Shown piece by piece: positions 16,863 through 25,792 of a stretch of 38,374 nucleotides of DNA. Position numbers and translations under genes: made by a program. How positions within the stretch are numbered: position 1 is the stretch's first letter; every line of letters begins with the position of its first letter. Source of the stretch: Arenimonas sp. GDDSR-1 (GTDB taxonomy: Bacteria; Pseudomonadota; Gammaproteobacteria; Xanthomonadales; Xanthomonadaceae). The DNA is taken from contig NZ_JAPDUI010000015.1 in the NCBI RefSeq assembly GCF_025980345.1, positions 1-38,374 on the forward strand, given 5' to 3'. Under the pieces are notes generated by a model that was not told where the DNA came from, ran no database searches, and saw only the letters and a program-made list of their open reading frames with translations.

Positions 16863-17263
16863 GAGTTCCTTGTGGCCCGATGAAAAAGCCATGCTGCTGC
16901 CAGAAAGGCGCAGATGAAAAAGCTGTTGAGCGCGATGAGCTCGAGAGGCCCGCTCCAAGGCTGACCCATGCCCGTGCTTACGGCAATGGCGGCAATCAGT
17001 GCCTGCGCCGCGGCCATGGCAATCAGTACACGCTTCATGCCATCGGCCTGCAGGCGGGCGATGTAAGCACCCGAAACACCGATGGTCAGGACCAGAGCGT
17101 ACAGCAGATTCGCCGGATCCCCATCGGCCCCGATGATTCCAACACCCAGGCTGAGCCAAAACAACAGAAATGCCGTGAGAGCAGCTAAGGCGATGCCGAG
17201 ACGGAAAGCGCGGGGTGATGAAAGTAGCATTTTGGGGTTCTCGGGCGTTGATGGGATGTTCAT
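16850..17263 (-). CDS. Small four-helix membrane protein, function unknown
   Basis: From the ATG at 17263 the product is 137 residues with about four hydrophobic segments (GIALAALTAFLLFWLSLGVG, LLYALVLTIGVSGAYIA, VLIAMAAAQALIAAIAV, LIALNSFFICAFLAAAWLF). The longer open frame beginning at 17521 is rejected, because its first 86 residues are low-complexity reading through the neighbouring genes. The chosen ATG overlaps the stop of the 56-residue gene as ATGA, which supports this start. I do not recognise a functional family. The conserved-looking loop GMGQPWSGPLE between the last two helices is the best handle for a search. Its place between a DUF1080 lipoprotein and a serine hydrolase suggests a shared envelope role, but nothing more specific. 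Confidence 0.8.
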   Translation of the reverse strand: MNIPSTPENPKMLLSSPRAFRLGIALAALTAFLLFWLSLGVGIIGADGDPANLLYALVLTIGVSGAYIARLQADGMKRVLIAMAAAQALIAAIAVSTGMGQPWSGPLELIALNSFFICAFLAAAWLFHRATRNSPCA

Positions 17264-17430
17264 TTTTTGGTACGCGGATTGCGGCCGGCAATCAGGAACC
17301 AAATCACTCCGGTGCCGAGCATTGCCAGCGGGATCAGCCCCGGCTCGCTTTCGACGCGAATCATGTACGTCATCAAGAGCGCGCCGAGTAAAATGAGCGA
17401 TAGAGCGAGCCAGCGGTGCAGAGTCTTCAT
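17260..17430 (-). CDS. 56-residue membrane peptide, function unknown
   Basis: A short gene with ATG at 17430 and TGA at 17262-17260. It begins MKTLHRWLALSLILLGALLM, has a second hydrophobic helix (LIPLAMLGTGVIWFLIAG) and ends in a basic tail (RNPRTKK). Two short helices with a Glu-rich turn (RVESEPG) between them suggest a hairpin in the inner membrane. Both ends overlap neighbouring genes in the ATGA manner: its ATG overlaps the TGA of the lipoprotein gene and its TGA overlaps the ATG of the next membrane-protein gene. Such double coupling is unlikely by chance and is the main evidence that it is real. No family is recognised. Confidence 0.75.
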   Translation of the reverse strand: MKTLHRWLALSLILLGALLMTYMIRVESEPGLIPLAMLGTGVIWFLIAGRNPRTKK

Positions 17431-18014
17431 AGCGGTAGGATTTCCAGAGTACGGAATTTAATCGTACCGCTTCCCCATTGCAATGCAAGATGGCCGCCAG
17501 CCAGTTTTCCGTCACGGACATCCACGGTTGTCTTCCCGTTCAGCACCAGCACGAGCCGATCGCCCTTTGCCGTGATCTCGTAAGTGTTCCATCGTCCGCC
17601 GGCTTTGGGCATCGGCACGGGGGCTTTTGCCACCAACACGATGGCCCCGGTGCCGTAACTCGGGTCCGGACGCTGGTCGAAAATATTGGCTTCGTAACAG
17701 GTTTCCGCGGTGATCTCCAGCGGGTTCTGGCAGCGCAGAAATACACCGCTGTTGGCATCGGAGCTGGCCCAGAATTCAACGCGCGCGTGGAAATCGCCGT
17801 AGGTGTTTTTTGAAACGAGAAAGGACATGCTCTTGCCGGAGGGGCCGGCTTCGATGCTTCCGTCACGGATGACCCATTCCGCATCGCCGACGCGGGTAAA
17901 ATTTTCGAGGCCGTTGCCGCCATCAATCAAACTGAATGGCCGCGTATTCCCGCCGACACTGCTGCAGCCGGCCAATGCCATCGCCAATAGGAGTGCGGTA
18001 CTTTTCCTGTGCAT
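17427..18014 (-). CDS. DUF1080 (3-keto-disaccharide hydrolase-like) lipoprotein
   Basis: The 195-residue product starts with a lipoprotein signal (LLLAMALAGCSS, lipobox LAGC) and continues as a single concanavalin-like DUF1080 domain. Family marks are LIDGGNGLENF, DAEWVIRDGSIEAG, NTYGDFHARVEFW, NSGVFLRC, CYEANIFD, GRWNTYEITAKGD and the closing HLALQWGSGTIKFRTLEI. Characterised DUF1080 proteins bind or cleave 3-keto sugars, so a surface sugar-related role is possible. It heads the operon that continues with the 56-residue peptide, membrane protein, serine hydrolase and MOSC genes, each overlapping or nearly touching the next. It lies downstream of the putA terminator, so its promoter should lie in 18015-18060, where I see no strong consensus. 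Confidence 0.82.
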   Translation of the reverse strand: MHRKSTALLLAMALAGCSSVGGNTRPFSLIDGGNGLENFTRVGDAEWVIRDGSIEAGPSGKSMSFLVSKNTYGDFHARVEFWASSDANSGVFLRCQNPLEITAETCYEANIFDQRPDPSYGTGAIVLVAKAPVPMPKAGGRWNTYEITAKGDRLVLVLNGKTTVDVRDGKLAGGHLALQWGSGTIKFRTLEILPL

Positions 18015-18060
18015 GCCGATTCAATCCCCGGGGACGTTGGTTGCCGACATTATGGGCATG

Positions 18061-18088
18061 AAAAAGCCGCTGTCACCAGCGGCTTTTT
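18061..18088 (-). terminator. Intrinsic terminator after putA
   Basis: A perfect hairpin with a 7-bp GC core (GCCGCTG / CAGCGGC on the plus strand), a 4-nt loop, and flanking A5/T5 runs lies 18 bp past the putA stop. The T-run follows the stem on the minus strand as required. Confidence 0.8.
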
Positions 18089-18105
18089 ATCGAGCGATCG
18101 ATCGT

Positions 18106-21100
18106 TTACTCGGCCAGGGTCAGCAGGCTGGCGTTGCCGCCGGCCGCCGTGGTGTTGATGGTCAGCGTGCGCTCGGAGGCGAACTTCAGCAAGTAGTGCG
18201 GGCCGCCGGCTTTCGGGCCGGTACCGCTCAGGCCTTCGCCGCCGAACGGCTGCACGCCGACCACCGCGCCGATTTGGTTGCGGTTGACGTAGCAGTTGCC
18301 GACACGCACGGTGCGTGCGATTTTGTTCACGGTTTCATCGATGCGCGAGTGGATGCCGAGCGTGAGGCCGTAACCGGTGGCGTTGATCTGCGCCAGGATG
18401 TCGTCGAGTTTGTCGGCATCGTAGCGGATCACGTGCAGGACCGGTCCGAAGATTTCACGGTTCAACTGCGCAAGGCTGCTGATTTCATAGGCGCGCGGCC
18501 CGAAGAAGCTGCCATGTGCGCAGTCGTCGGAAAGCGGCACGGCTTTGATCAGCTTGGCTTCTTTGTCCATGCGTTCGGCATGGGCCACGAGAATCGCCTT
18601 GGCATCTTCATCGATGACCGGACCGACATCGGTGCTGAGCAGGCCCGGGTCACCGACGGTCAATTCGTCCATCTTGCCGGCCAGGAGTTCAAGCACGCGG
18701 TCGGCGATGTCGCTCTGTACGAACAGAATGCGCGCGGCCGAGCAGCGCTGTCCGGCCGAATCGAAGGCGGCAACCACGGCATCATTTACTAATTGTTCCG
18801 GCAGGGCCGAGGAATCGGCGATCAGCGCGTTCTGGCCGCCGGTTTCGGCGATCAGCGTGGCCAACGGCGCATTGCGCGCGGCCAGGGCCCGGTTGATGGC
18901 CCAGGCGGTTTCGGTCGAGCCGGTGAATACCACGCCGGTCACGCGCGGGTCGCGGGTCAGGGCCGCACCGACGGTGGCGCCGTCGCCAGGCAGGAACTGC
19001 AGCACGTCGGCCGGCACGCCGGCTTCATGCAGGATCTGCACGGCCAGATAAGCGGTCAAGGTGGTCTGTTCGGCCGGCTTGGCGATGACGGTGTTGCCGG
19101 CGGCGAGCGCGGCGGCGATCTGGCCGAGGAAAATGGCCAACGGGAAATTCCAGGGGCTGATGCAGACGAACACGCCGCGGCCATGCAGCTGCAGTTCGTT
19201 GGACTCCCCGGTCGGGCCCGGCAGGGCCTCCGGCGCCCCGAAATGGCGGCGCGCCTGCACGGCATAGTAACGGGCGAAATCGACCGCTTCACGCACTTCC
19301 GACACCGAGGCGGCCACCGACTTGCCGGCTTCCTTGATGCACAGCGCGATGATTTCCGGCATGCGCTGTTCCATCAGGTCGGCGGCGTGCTCGAGGATCT
19401 TGGCGCGGGCGGCGGCCGGGGTGTGGTCCCAGCCCGGATAGGCGGCGTGCGCGATATCAAGCGCTTTCGAAACCTGCGCGGCATCGGCGGCCTGCCAGCG
19501 GCCGACGATCTGGCGGCGGTCGGCCGGGTTGCTGACATCGGTGAATACCGCGCTGGAGGTGGTGCCCGGCACCAGCGGCGTGGCCTGCCAGGGTTTGACC
19601 GAAGCGGCGATATCGGCGGCCAGACGGCTCAGGGTTTCATCGTTAGCGAGCAGGACGCCCATGGAGTTTTTCCTTTCTTCGCCGAAAATGGCGTTCGGAG
19701 TGGGAATATGCGGGTGCGGTTTGCGGGCGAAGCCGGCCACGGTCGCGACCGGATCGGCGACCAGTTCCGCCGGCGGCAGCGAGGCATCGGTGATGCGGTT
19801 GACGAAGCTGGAGTTGGCGCCGTTTTCCAGCAGGCGGCGGACCAGATAGGGCAACAGGTCTTCGTGCGAGCCGACCGGCGCGTAAACGCGGCAGGGCACA
19901 TCGAGGCGGTCCTTGCCGATCACTTCCGCGTACAGGTGGTCGCCCATGCCGTGCAGGCGCTGGAACTCAAAGGCGCGGCCTTCGGCCATGGCATGGATCG
20001 CGGCGATGGTCTGCGCATTGTGGGTGGCGAACATCGGATACAGGGCATCGTGCGCGGCGAACATGCGCCGTGCACAGGCCAGATAACTGACATCGGTATT
20101 GGCCTTGCGGGTGAACACCGGGTAGCCGGCCAGGCCGTCAACCTGGGCTTTCTTGATTTCGGAATCCCAGTAGGCGCCTTTGACCAGGCGCATCGGCATG
20201 CGCCGGCCGGTGCGCCGGGCGGCATCCACCAGATAATCGATGACGAACGGGGCGCGCTTCTGGTAGGCCTGTACAGCCAGACCATAGCCTTCCCAGCCGT
20301 CCAGCGAGGGATCGCTGAACACGCCGACGATGACCTCGAGGGACAGCTCCAGGCGTTCGGACTCTTCGGCATCGATGGTGAAGCCGATGCCCTGGGATTT
20401 GGCCAGTTGCGCCAGTTCCAGCACGGCCGGAGCCAGCTCGGCCAGCACCCGGGCGCGTTTGTTGAATTCATAGCGCGGATGCAGGGCGGAGAGTTTGACC
20501 GAGATCGAGGGCGCCGAGAAGACGTCCGGATAGGGGCCGCCGGCGCCGATGGCGCGGATGGCGTCGCGGTAGGCCTGCAGATAGCGTGCGGCATCCTTGC
20601 GGGTCAGTGCCCCTTCGCCGAGCATGTCGAAGCTGTAGCGGTAGGCGGCGTTGTCGCCGCTGCGCGAACGCTGCAGGGCTTCTTCGATGCTGCGGCCCAT
20701 GACGAATTGGTGGCCCATGATGCGCATGGCCTGGCGCACGGCCAGGCGGATGGCCGGCTCGCCCATGCGGCCGACCAGACGTTTGAATGAACCCAGGGCA
20801 TTGCGCTGGGTTTCGCCGGCCAGATTCACCAGCCGGCCGGTCAGCATCAGGCCCCAGGTCGAGGCGTTGACCAGCAGGGAGGTGGATTGCCCGACATGGG
20901 CGTCCCAGTCGGCATCGCCGAGTTTGTCGCGGATCAGCTTGTCGGCAGTGGCCTGGTCGGGGATGCGCAGCAGGGCTTCGGCCACGCACATCAGCAGCAC
21001 GCCCTCTTCCGAGCTCAGGTCGTATTCGCGCATGAAGGCCTCGACCATCGCCGGATCGGCGGCACGCAGGCGGGTACGTTCGACCAGACCGACCGCCTCG

Positions 21101-21243
21101 GCCTGCACGGCCGGACCGGAAACCGGGGCCGTGGCCAGCAGATCGGCGATGTGTTCGGCCTCGTCGCGCAGATAGGCGGCCGTGATGCGTTGCATCAATT
21201 CCGGGCGGCGGGCAGGCAGTTCAGGGCTGATGATGGGATTCAC
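18106..21243 (-). CDS. putA: Bifunctional proline dehydrogenase / glutamate semialdehyde dehydrogenase
   Basis: PutA oxidises proline to glutamate in two steps: an FAD-linked proline dehydrogenase passing electrons to quinone, and an NAD-linked aldehyde dehydrogenase. The chosen start, GTG 21243, gives 1045 aa and begins VNPIISPELPARRPELMQRI, matching the usual N-terminus; the longer open frame to 21537 reads back through coxB and is not coding. The proline dehydrogenase barrel includes SVKLSALHPRYEF, IGFTIDAEESERLELSLE, RLVKGAYWDSEIK and FATHNAQTIAA. The aldehyde dehydrogenase half includes CISPWNFPLAIFLGQ, the Glu of ETGGQNALI, the catalytic Cys of SAGQRCSAARI, and NQIGAVVGVQPFGGEGLSG. There is no N-terminal ribbon-helix-helix DNA-binding domain, so it cannot repress itself as E. 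coli PutA does. A palindrome inside its putative promoter may bind a separate regulator. Confidence 0.96.
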   Translation of the reverse strand: MNPIISPELPARRPELMQRITAAYLRDEAEHIADLLATAPVSGPAVQAEAVGLVERTRLRAADPAMVEAFMREYDLSSEEGVLLMCVAEALLRIPDQATADKLIRDKLGDADWDAHVGQSTSLLVNASTWGLMLTGRLVNLAGETQRNALGSFKRLVGRMGEPAIRLAVRQAMRIMGHQFVMGRSIEEALQRSRSGDNAAYRYSFDMLGEGALTRKDAARYLQAYRDAIRAIGAGGPYPDVFSAPSISVKLSALHPRYEFNKRARVLAELAPAVLELAQLAKSQGIGFTIDAEESERLELSLEVIVGVFSDPSLDGWEGYGLAVQAYQKRAPFVIDYLVDAARRTGRRMPMRLVKGAYWDSEIKKAQVDGLAGYPVFTRKANTDVSYLACARRMFAAHDALYPMFATHNAQTIAAIHAMAEGRAFEFQRLHGMGDHLYAEVIGKDRLDVPCRVYAPVGSHEDLLPYLVRRLLENGANSSFVNRITDASLPPAELVADPVATVAGFARKPHPHIPTPNAIFGEERKNSMGVLLANDETLSRLAADIAASVKPWQATPLVPGTTSSAVFTDVSNPADRRQIVGRWQAADAAQVSKALDIAHAAYPGWDHTPAAARAKILEHAADLMEQRMPEIIALCIKEAGKSVAASVSEVREAVDFARYYAVQARRHFGAPEALPGPTGESNELQLHGRGVFVCISPWNFPLAIFLGQIAAALAAGNTVIAKPAEQTTLTAYLAVQILHEAGVPADVLQFLPGDGATVGAALTRDPRVTGVVFTGSTETAWAINRALAARNAPLATLIAETGGQNALIADSSALPEQLVNDAVVAAFDSAGQRCSAARILFVQSDIADRVLELLAGKMDELTVGDPGLLSTDVGPVIDEDAKAILVAHAERMDKEAKLIKAVPLSDDCAHGSFFGPRAYEISSLAQLNREIFGPVLHVIRYDADKLDDILAQINATGYGLTLGIHSRIDETVNKIARTVRVGNCYVNRNQIGAVVGVQPFGGEGLSGTGPKAGGPHYLLKFASERTLTINTTAAGGNASLLTLAE

Positions 21244-21271
21244 AGCGGGGTCCGGCGGGCAAAGAGGTCCA

Positions 21272-21300
21272 ATTTTAGGGGGCTTTTGCCAAAAGCGTAA
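21272..21300 (-). promoter_or_regulatory. Putative putA promoter with a perfect palindrome in the spacer
   Basis: On the minus strand TTACGC (21295-21300) and TAAAAT (21272-21277) are separated by 17 bp, about 30 bp before the putA GTG. The perfect 15-bp palindrome GCTTTTGGCAAAAGC occupies 21282-21296, between and partly over the hexamers. A protein bound there would control RNA polymerase access. The -35 is weak, as expected for an activated or repressed promoter. Confidence 0.5.
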
Positions 21301-21335
21301 CCCCCTGCACGCGTGAAGACCGCGGAAGGGAAGGC

Positions 21336-21365
21336 TTGCCCAAGTCACGGGGAAGGCGGTAAAAT
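21336..21365 (+). promoter_or_regulatory. Putative promoter of the cytochrome oxidase operon
   Basis: TTGCCC (21336-21341) and TAAAAT (21360-21365) are 18 bp apart and lie 30 bp upstream of the coxB ATG, with GAGG as the coxB Shine-Dalgarno. This is a reasonable sigma-70 match in the only gap before the operon. Confidence 0.45.
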
Positions 21366-21394
21366 TGCCCGTTGAGAAAAACTGAGGCTGCAAC

Positions 21395-22351
21395 ATGAAA
21401 TTTCCCCGTATGAAACAGGGCGCTGCCGTGCTGATGGGCGTGTTGATGACCGGATTGGCGTTCGCGCAGAACGAGCCGACCGAACCGGTGCGTTGGCAGC
21501 TGAACATGACCCCGGGCGTCACCAGCACCGCTGCCAACGCCTATCATGCGCATATGCTGATGCTGTGGATCTGCGTGATCATCGGCATCATCGTGTTCGG
21601 CGCCATGGCCTACGCCATGATCAAATTCCGCCATTCCAAGGGCGCCGTGCCGGACACCAGCCTGACCCACAGCACCAAGCTGGAACTGATCTGGACCATC
21701 ATTCCGATCCTGATTCTGGTGGTTTCGGCCTATCCGGCTACCCAGAAGGTCATGGCCCAGTACGGTGCCGACCACGGTGCCGAAAAAGACGAAATGGTCA
21801 TTAAAATCACCGGTTACCAGTGGATGTGGCGTTATGAATACGTCGGTGAAGGCGTCGATTTCATCTCCCGCCTCGACCGCACCTCCGACGGCCTGCGCCA
21901 GAACAAGGCCGCCAGCCAGAGCGAAATCGCCGCACACGGCACTTACCTGCGCGATGTCGACAAGCCGCTGGTGATTCCGGCCGATACCCGCATCCGTTTC
22001 GTGATCACCGCCGACGACGTCATCCACAGCTGGTGGGTTCCGGCCCTGGGCTGGAAGCAGGACGCCATTCCCGGCATCATCAATGACTCCTGGACCAAGG
22101 TCGCGACCCCGGGCACCTACCGCGGCGTCTGCGCCGAGCTGTGCGGCAAGGATCACGGCTTCATGCCGATCGTAGTGAAGGTGCTGCCGAAGGCCGAGTA
22201 CGCCGCCTGGCTGGCCGCTCAGAAGCCGGCACCGGCTGTTGAAGCCGCGCCTGCCGCCGAGGCCACACCAGCCGCCGAGGCCGCTCCGGCTCCGGCTGCC
22301 GAAGCCGCGCCTGCCGCCACCGCTGACACCGCCGCGGCTCCTGCCGCATAA
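21395..22351 (+). CDS. coxB: Cytochrome c oxidase subunit II
   Basis: Subunit II carries the CuA centre that takes electrons from cytochrome c. The protein has a signal peptide (VLMTGLAFA), two membrane helices (MLMLWICVIIGIIVFGAMAY and LIWTIIPILILVVSA) and the cupredoxin domain with QWMWRYEY, VIHSWWVP and the CuA ligand cluster CAELCGKDHGFM (Cys246, Cys250, His254, Met257). After the domain comes a tail of about 50 residues made almost only of Ala, Pro and Glu in repeats of the APAAEA type; there is no cytochrome c domain. It is the first gene of the oxidase operon, 33 bp before coxA. Confidence 0.97.
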   Translation: MKFPRMKQGAAVLMGVLMTGLAFAQNEPTEPVRWQLNMTPGVTSTAANAYHAHMLMLWICVIIGIIVFGAMAYAMIKFRHSKGAVPDTSLTHSTKLELIWTIIPILILVVSAYPATQKVMAQYGADHGAEKDEMVIKITGYQWMWRYEYVGEGVDFISRLDRTSDGLRQNKAASQSEIAAHGTYLRDVDKPLVIPADTRIRFVITADDVIHSWWVPALGWKQDAIPGIINDSWTKVATPGTYRGVCAELCGKDHGFMPIVVKVLPKAEYAAWLAAQKPAPAVEAAPAAEATPAAEAAPAPAAEAAPAATADTAAAPAA

Positions 22352-22384
22352 CGCATTTCCGAATTCAAGAAAATAGAGGCAATC

Positions 22385-23983
<1,599 letters not shown>

Positions 23984-24002
23984 GCCGGAACGGAAGCAGG
24001 CC

Positions 24003-24581
24003 ATGAGCGCGCAGACCCAACGCAGCACCCGCAAGATGATTCTGCTTGCCGTGGCCTCATTCGGCTTCGCGTTCGCCATGGTGCCGATGTACAACATCGC
24101 CTGTGAGAAAGTGTTCGGCATCAAGCTCGACAACAGCGCCGCCGCCGAACCCAAGCCTTCGGCCGCGGCGGTCGATGAGTCGCGTACCGTGCAGGTGTAT
24201 TTCGACGGTACCGTGAACTCGAAACTGCCGTGGGCGTTCGCTCCGGTGCAGACCAGCATGACGGTGGTGCCGGGCAAGCTGTATTCGACGTCCTACACCG
24301 CCCGCAACACCGCCGCCTTCGCCACGGTCGGCAATGCCGCGCCGTCCATCGCGCCGAATCAGTTCTCCGCCTACTTCAGCAAGACCGAATGCTTCTGCTT
24401 CACCGAACAGGCGCTGGCAGCCGGCGAAAGCCGCGACATGCCGGTGCGTTTCATCGTCAGCCCCGATCTCCCGAAAGAGGTCACAACGCTGACGCTGTCC
24501 TATACTTTTTTCATCAATGATGCCGCAACCGCGAAGTTGAACGCGGGAACGGCAGCCGGCACCGCCTTGGCGGCGCCCTAA
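24003..24581 (+). CDS. ctaG: Cytochrome c oxidase assembly protein CtaG/Cox11
   Basis: CtaG/Cox11 delivers copper to the CuB site of subunit I. The 192-residue protein has one N-terminal membrane anchor (MILLAVASFGFAFAMVPMY) and a periplasmic immunoglobulin-like domain. The copper-binding motif CFCF is present in FSKTECFCFTEQ, followed by the conserved MPVRFIVSPDLP and TLTLSYTFF segments. A Cys lies just after the membrane helix (NIACEKVFG), as in relatives. The Ala-rich tail is not conserved in this family. It is spaced 19 bp from both coxA and coxC, with GGAAGCAGG as its ribosome site. Confidence 0.95.
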   Translation: MSAQTQRSTRKMILLAVASFGFAFAMVPMYNIACEKVFGIKLDNSAAAEPKPSAAAVDESRTVQVYFDGTVNSKLPWAFAPVQTSMTVVPGKLYSTSYTARNTAAFATVGNAAPSIAPNQFSAYFSKTECFCFTEQALAAGESRDMPVRFIVSPDLPKEVTTLTLSYTFFINDAATAKLNAGTAAGTALAAP

Positions 24582-24600
24582 CTCAGTCCCGGGGATTCTC

Positions 24601-25479
24601 ATGGCCAACACCCACACACACGACGCCGACGCCTACTTCGTTCCGCACCACAGCCGCTGGCCGTTCCTCGGCTCGATTGCGCTGTTCATCATGATGATCG
24701 GCGTGGCCAACTGGTTCAACGGCACCACTTGGGGCGAAACCGTCTTCTTCGTGGGTCTGCTCTCGGTGCTGCTGGTGCTCGGCTCCTGGTTCGGCGACGT
24801 GATTTCCGAATCGCTGCAAGGCCGCTACAACGCGCAGGTCGATACCTCGTTCCGCATGGGCATGATGTGGTTCATCTTCTCGGAAGTGATGTTCTTCGCC
24901 GCTTTCTTCGGCGCCCTGTTCTACGCCCGCACCTTCGTGCTGCCGTGGCTGTCGGGTGAAGGCGACGGCGCCCTGACCAATACCTATCTGTGGCAGGGCT
25001 ACGTGGCCGGCTGGCCGACCAACGGCCCGGCCGAAATCGGCGGAACCTTCGAAACCATTCCGGCCTGGGGCCTGCCGCTGATCAACACCCTGATCCTGCT
25101 GACCTCCGGCGTCACCATCACCATGGCGCATCATGCGCTGAAAGCCAATGCCCGCACTGCGCTGCTCTGGTGGCTGGGCGCCACCGTCGCGCTCGGCGCG
25201 CTGTTCCTGGGCTTCCAGGCCGAAGAATACATCCACGCCTATCACGAACTGAACCTGACCCTCGGTTCGGGCATCTACGGTTCCACGTTCTTCATGCTGA
25301 CCGGCTTCCACGGCATGCACGTGATGCTCGGCACCATCATGCTGGCAGTGATGTGGCTGCGCTGCGCCAAGGGCCACTTCAGCAAGGACCACCACTTCGC
25401 GTTCGAAGCCGTGGCCTGGTATTGGCACTTCGTCGACGTGGTCTGGCTGCTGCTGTTCCTTTTCGTCTACGTGCTGTAA
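24601..25479 (+). CDS. coxC: Cytochrome c oxidase subunit III
   Basis: Subunit III (292 aa) stabilises the oxidase core and its proton uptake. Family features include FRMGMMWFIFSEVMFFAAFF, LINTLILLTSGVTITMAHHAL, FLGFQAEEYIHAYHELNLTL, the GSTFFMLTGFHGMHVMLGTI segment and the ending AVAWYWHFVDVVWLLLFLFVYVL (written here in parts: FEAVAWYWHFVDVV and WLLLFLFVYVL). Seven membrane helices fit the hydrophobic pattern. A strong hairpin terminator follows 4 bp after the stop, so the structural genes coxB-coxA-ctaG-coxC probably form one transcript separate from the downstream assembly genes. Confidence 0.97.
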   Translation: MANTHTHDADAYFVPHHSRWPFLGSIALFIMMIGVANWFNGTTWGETVFFVGLLSVLLVLGSWFGDVISESLQGRYNAQVDTSFRMGMMWFIFSEVMFFAAFFGALFYARTFVLPWLSGEGDGALTNTYLWQGYVAGWPTNGPAEIGGTFETIPAWGLPLINTLILLTSGVTITMAHHALKANARTALLWWLGATVALGALFLGFQAEEYIHAYHELNLTLGSGIYGSTFFMLTGFHGMHVMLGTIMLAVMWLRCAKGHFSKDHHFAFEAVAWYWHFVDVVWLLLFLFVYVL

Positions 25480-25483
25480 TGCA

Positions 25484-25511
25484 AAAGGCCGGCGCAAGCC
25501 GGCCTTTCTTT
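25484..25511. terminator. Bidirectional terminator between coxC and the DUF2909 gene
   Basis: A perfect 10-bp stem (AAAGGCCGGC / GCCGGCCTTT) with a GCAA loop is followed by a T-rich run on the plus strand and by TTTT on the minus strand. It lies between the convergent coxC and small membrane-protein genes and should stop both. Confidence 0.85.
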
Positions 25512-25528
25512 CTGGAGCGCGTGAAGGC

Positions 25529-25735
25529 TCAGCCGTGGATGCCGTGCGGTTTGATGACGCCGCTGAAAATGCCGGCAATCACCAGCAGAATGAGCAGCAC
25601 CGACAGGCCGATGCGCCAGCTCAGCGACTTCACGGTGCGGTCGGTTTTGCCCTTGTCCACCATCATGTAATACAGGCCGGCACCCAGATTCCAGAGTATC
25701 AGGAGGATAAAGGCGATGATCAGCAGTTTTTCCAT
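25529..25735 (-). CDS. DUF2909-type twin transmembrane protein
   Basis: A 68-residue protein with two membrane helices (LLIIAFILLILWNLGAGLYY and IGLSVLLILLVIAGIFSGV) separated by a basic turn (DKGKTDRTVKSLSWR) and ending KPHGIHG. This pattern matches the twin-TM DUF2909 proteins that occur on the opposite strand inside cox clusters of many gammaproteobacteria. The role is unknown, though the constant location hints at oxidase assembly. I prefer ATG 25735; a GTG at 25744 would add three residues. It diverges from the SURF1 gene, leaving 57 bp for both promoters. Confidence 0.8.
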   Translation of the reverse strand: MEKLLIIAFILLILWNLGAGLYYMMVDKGKTDRTVKSLSWRIGLSVLLILLVIAGIFSGVIKPHGIHG

Positions 25736-25792
25736 GGCGTTCACCGGCGGTTGCGTATGCTGGCCATTATCGGCGAAAACCGGAGTGTTCGG

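Noticed and set aside
16863-17291. N-terminal extension of the serine hydrolase frame
   Set aside because: It overlaps the four-helix membrane gene and has no signal sequence; GTG 16862 has a ribosome site and a clean signal peptide.
18793-20790. A 665-codon open frame on the plus strand inside putA
   Set aside because: Antisense to a clearly conserved enzyme; the translation is Gly/Ala/Arg/His-rich with no recognisable motif.
21244-21537. N-terminal extension of the putA frame across the intergenic region into coxB
   Set aside because: The extra residues are unlike any PutA N-terminus and would cover both promoters; the GTG at 21243 begins the conserved sequence.
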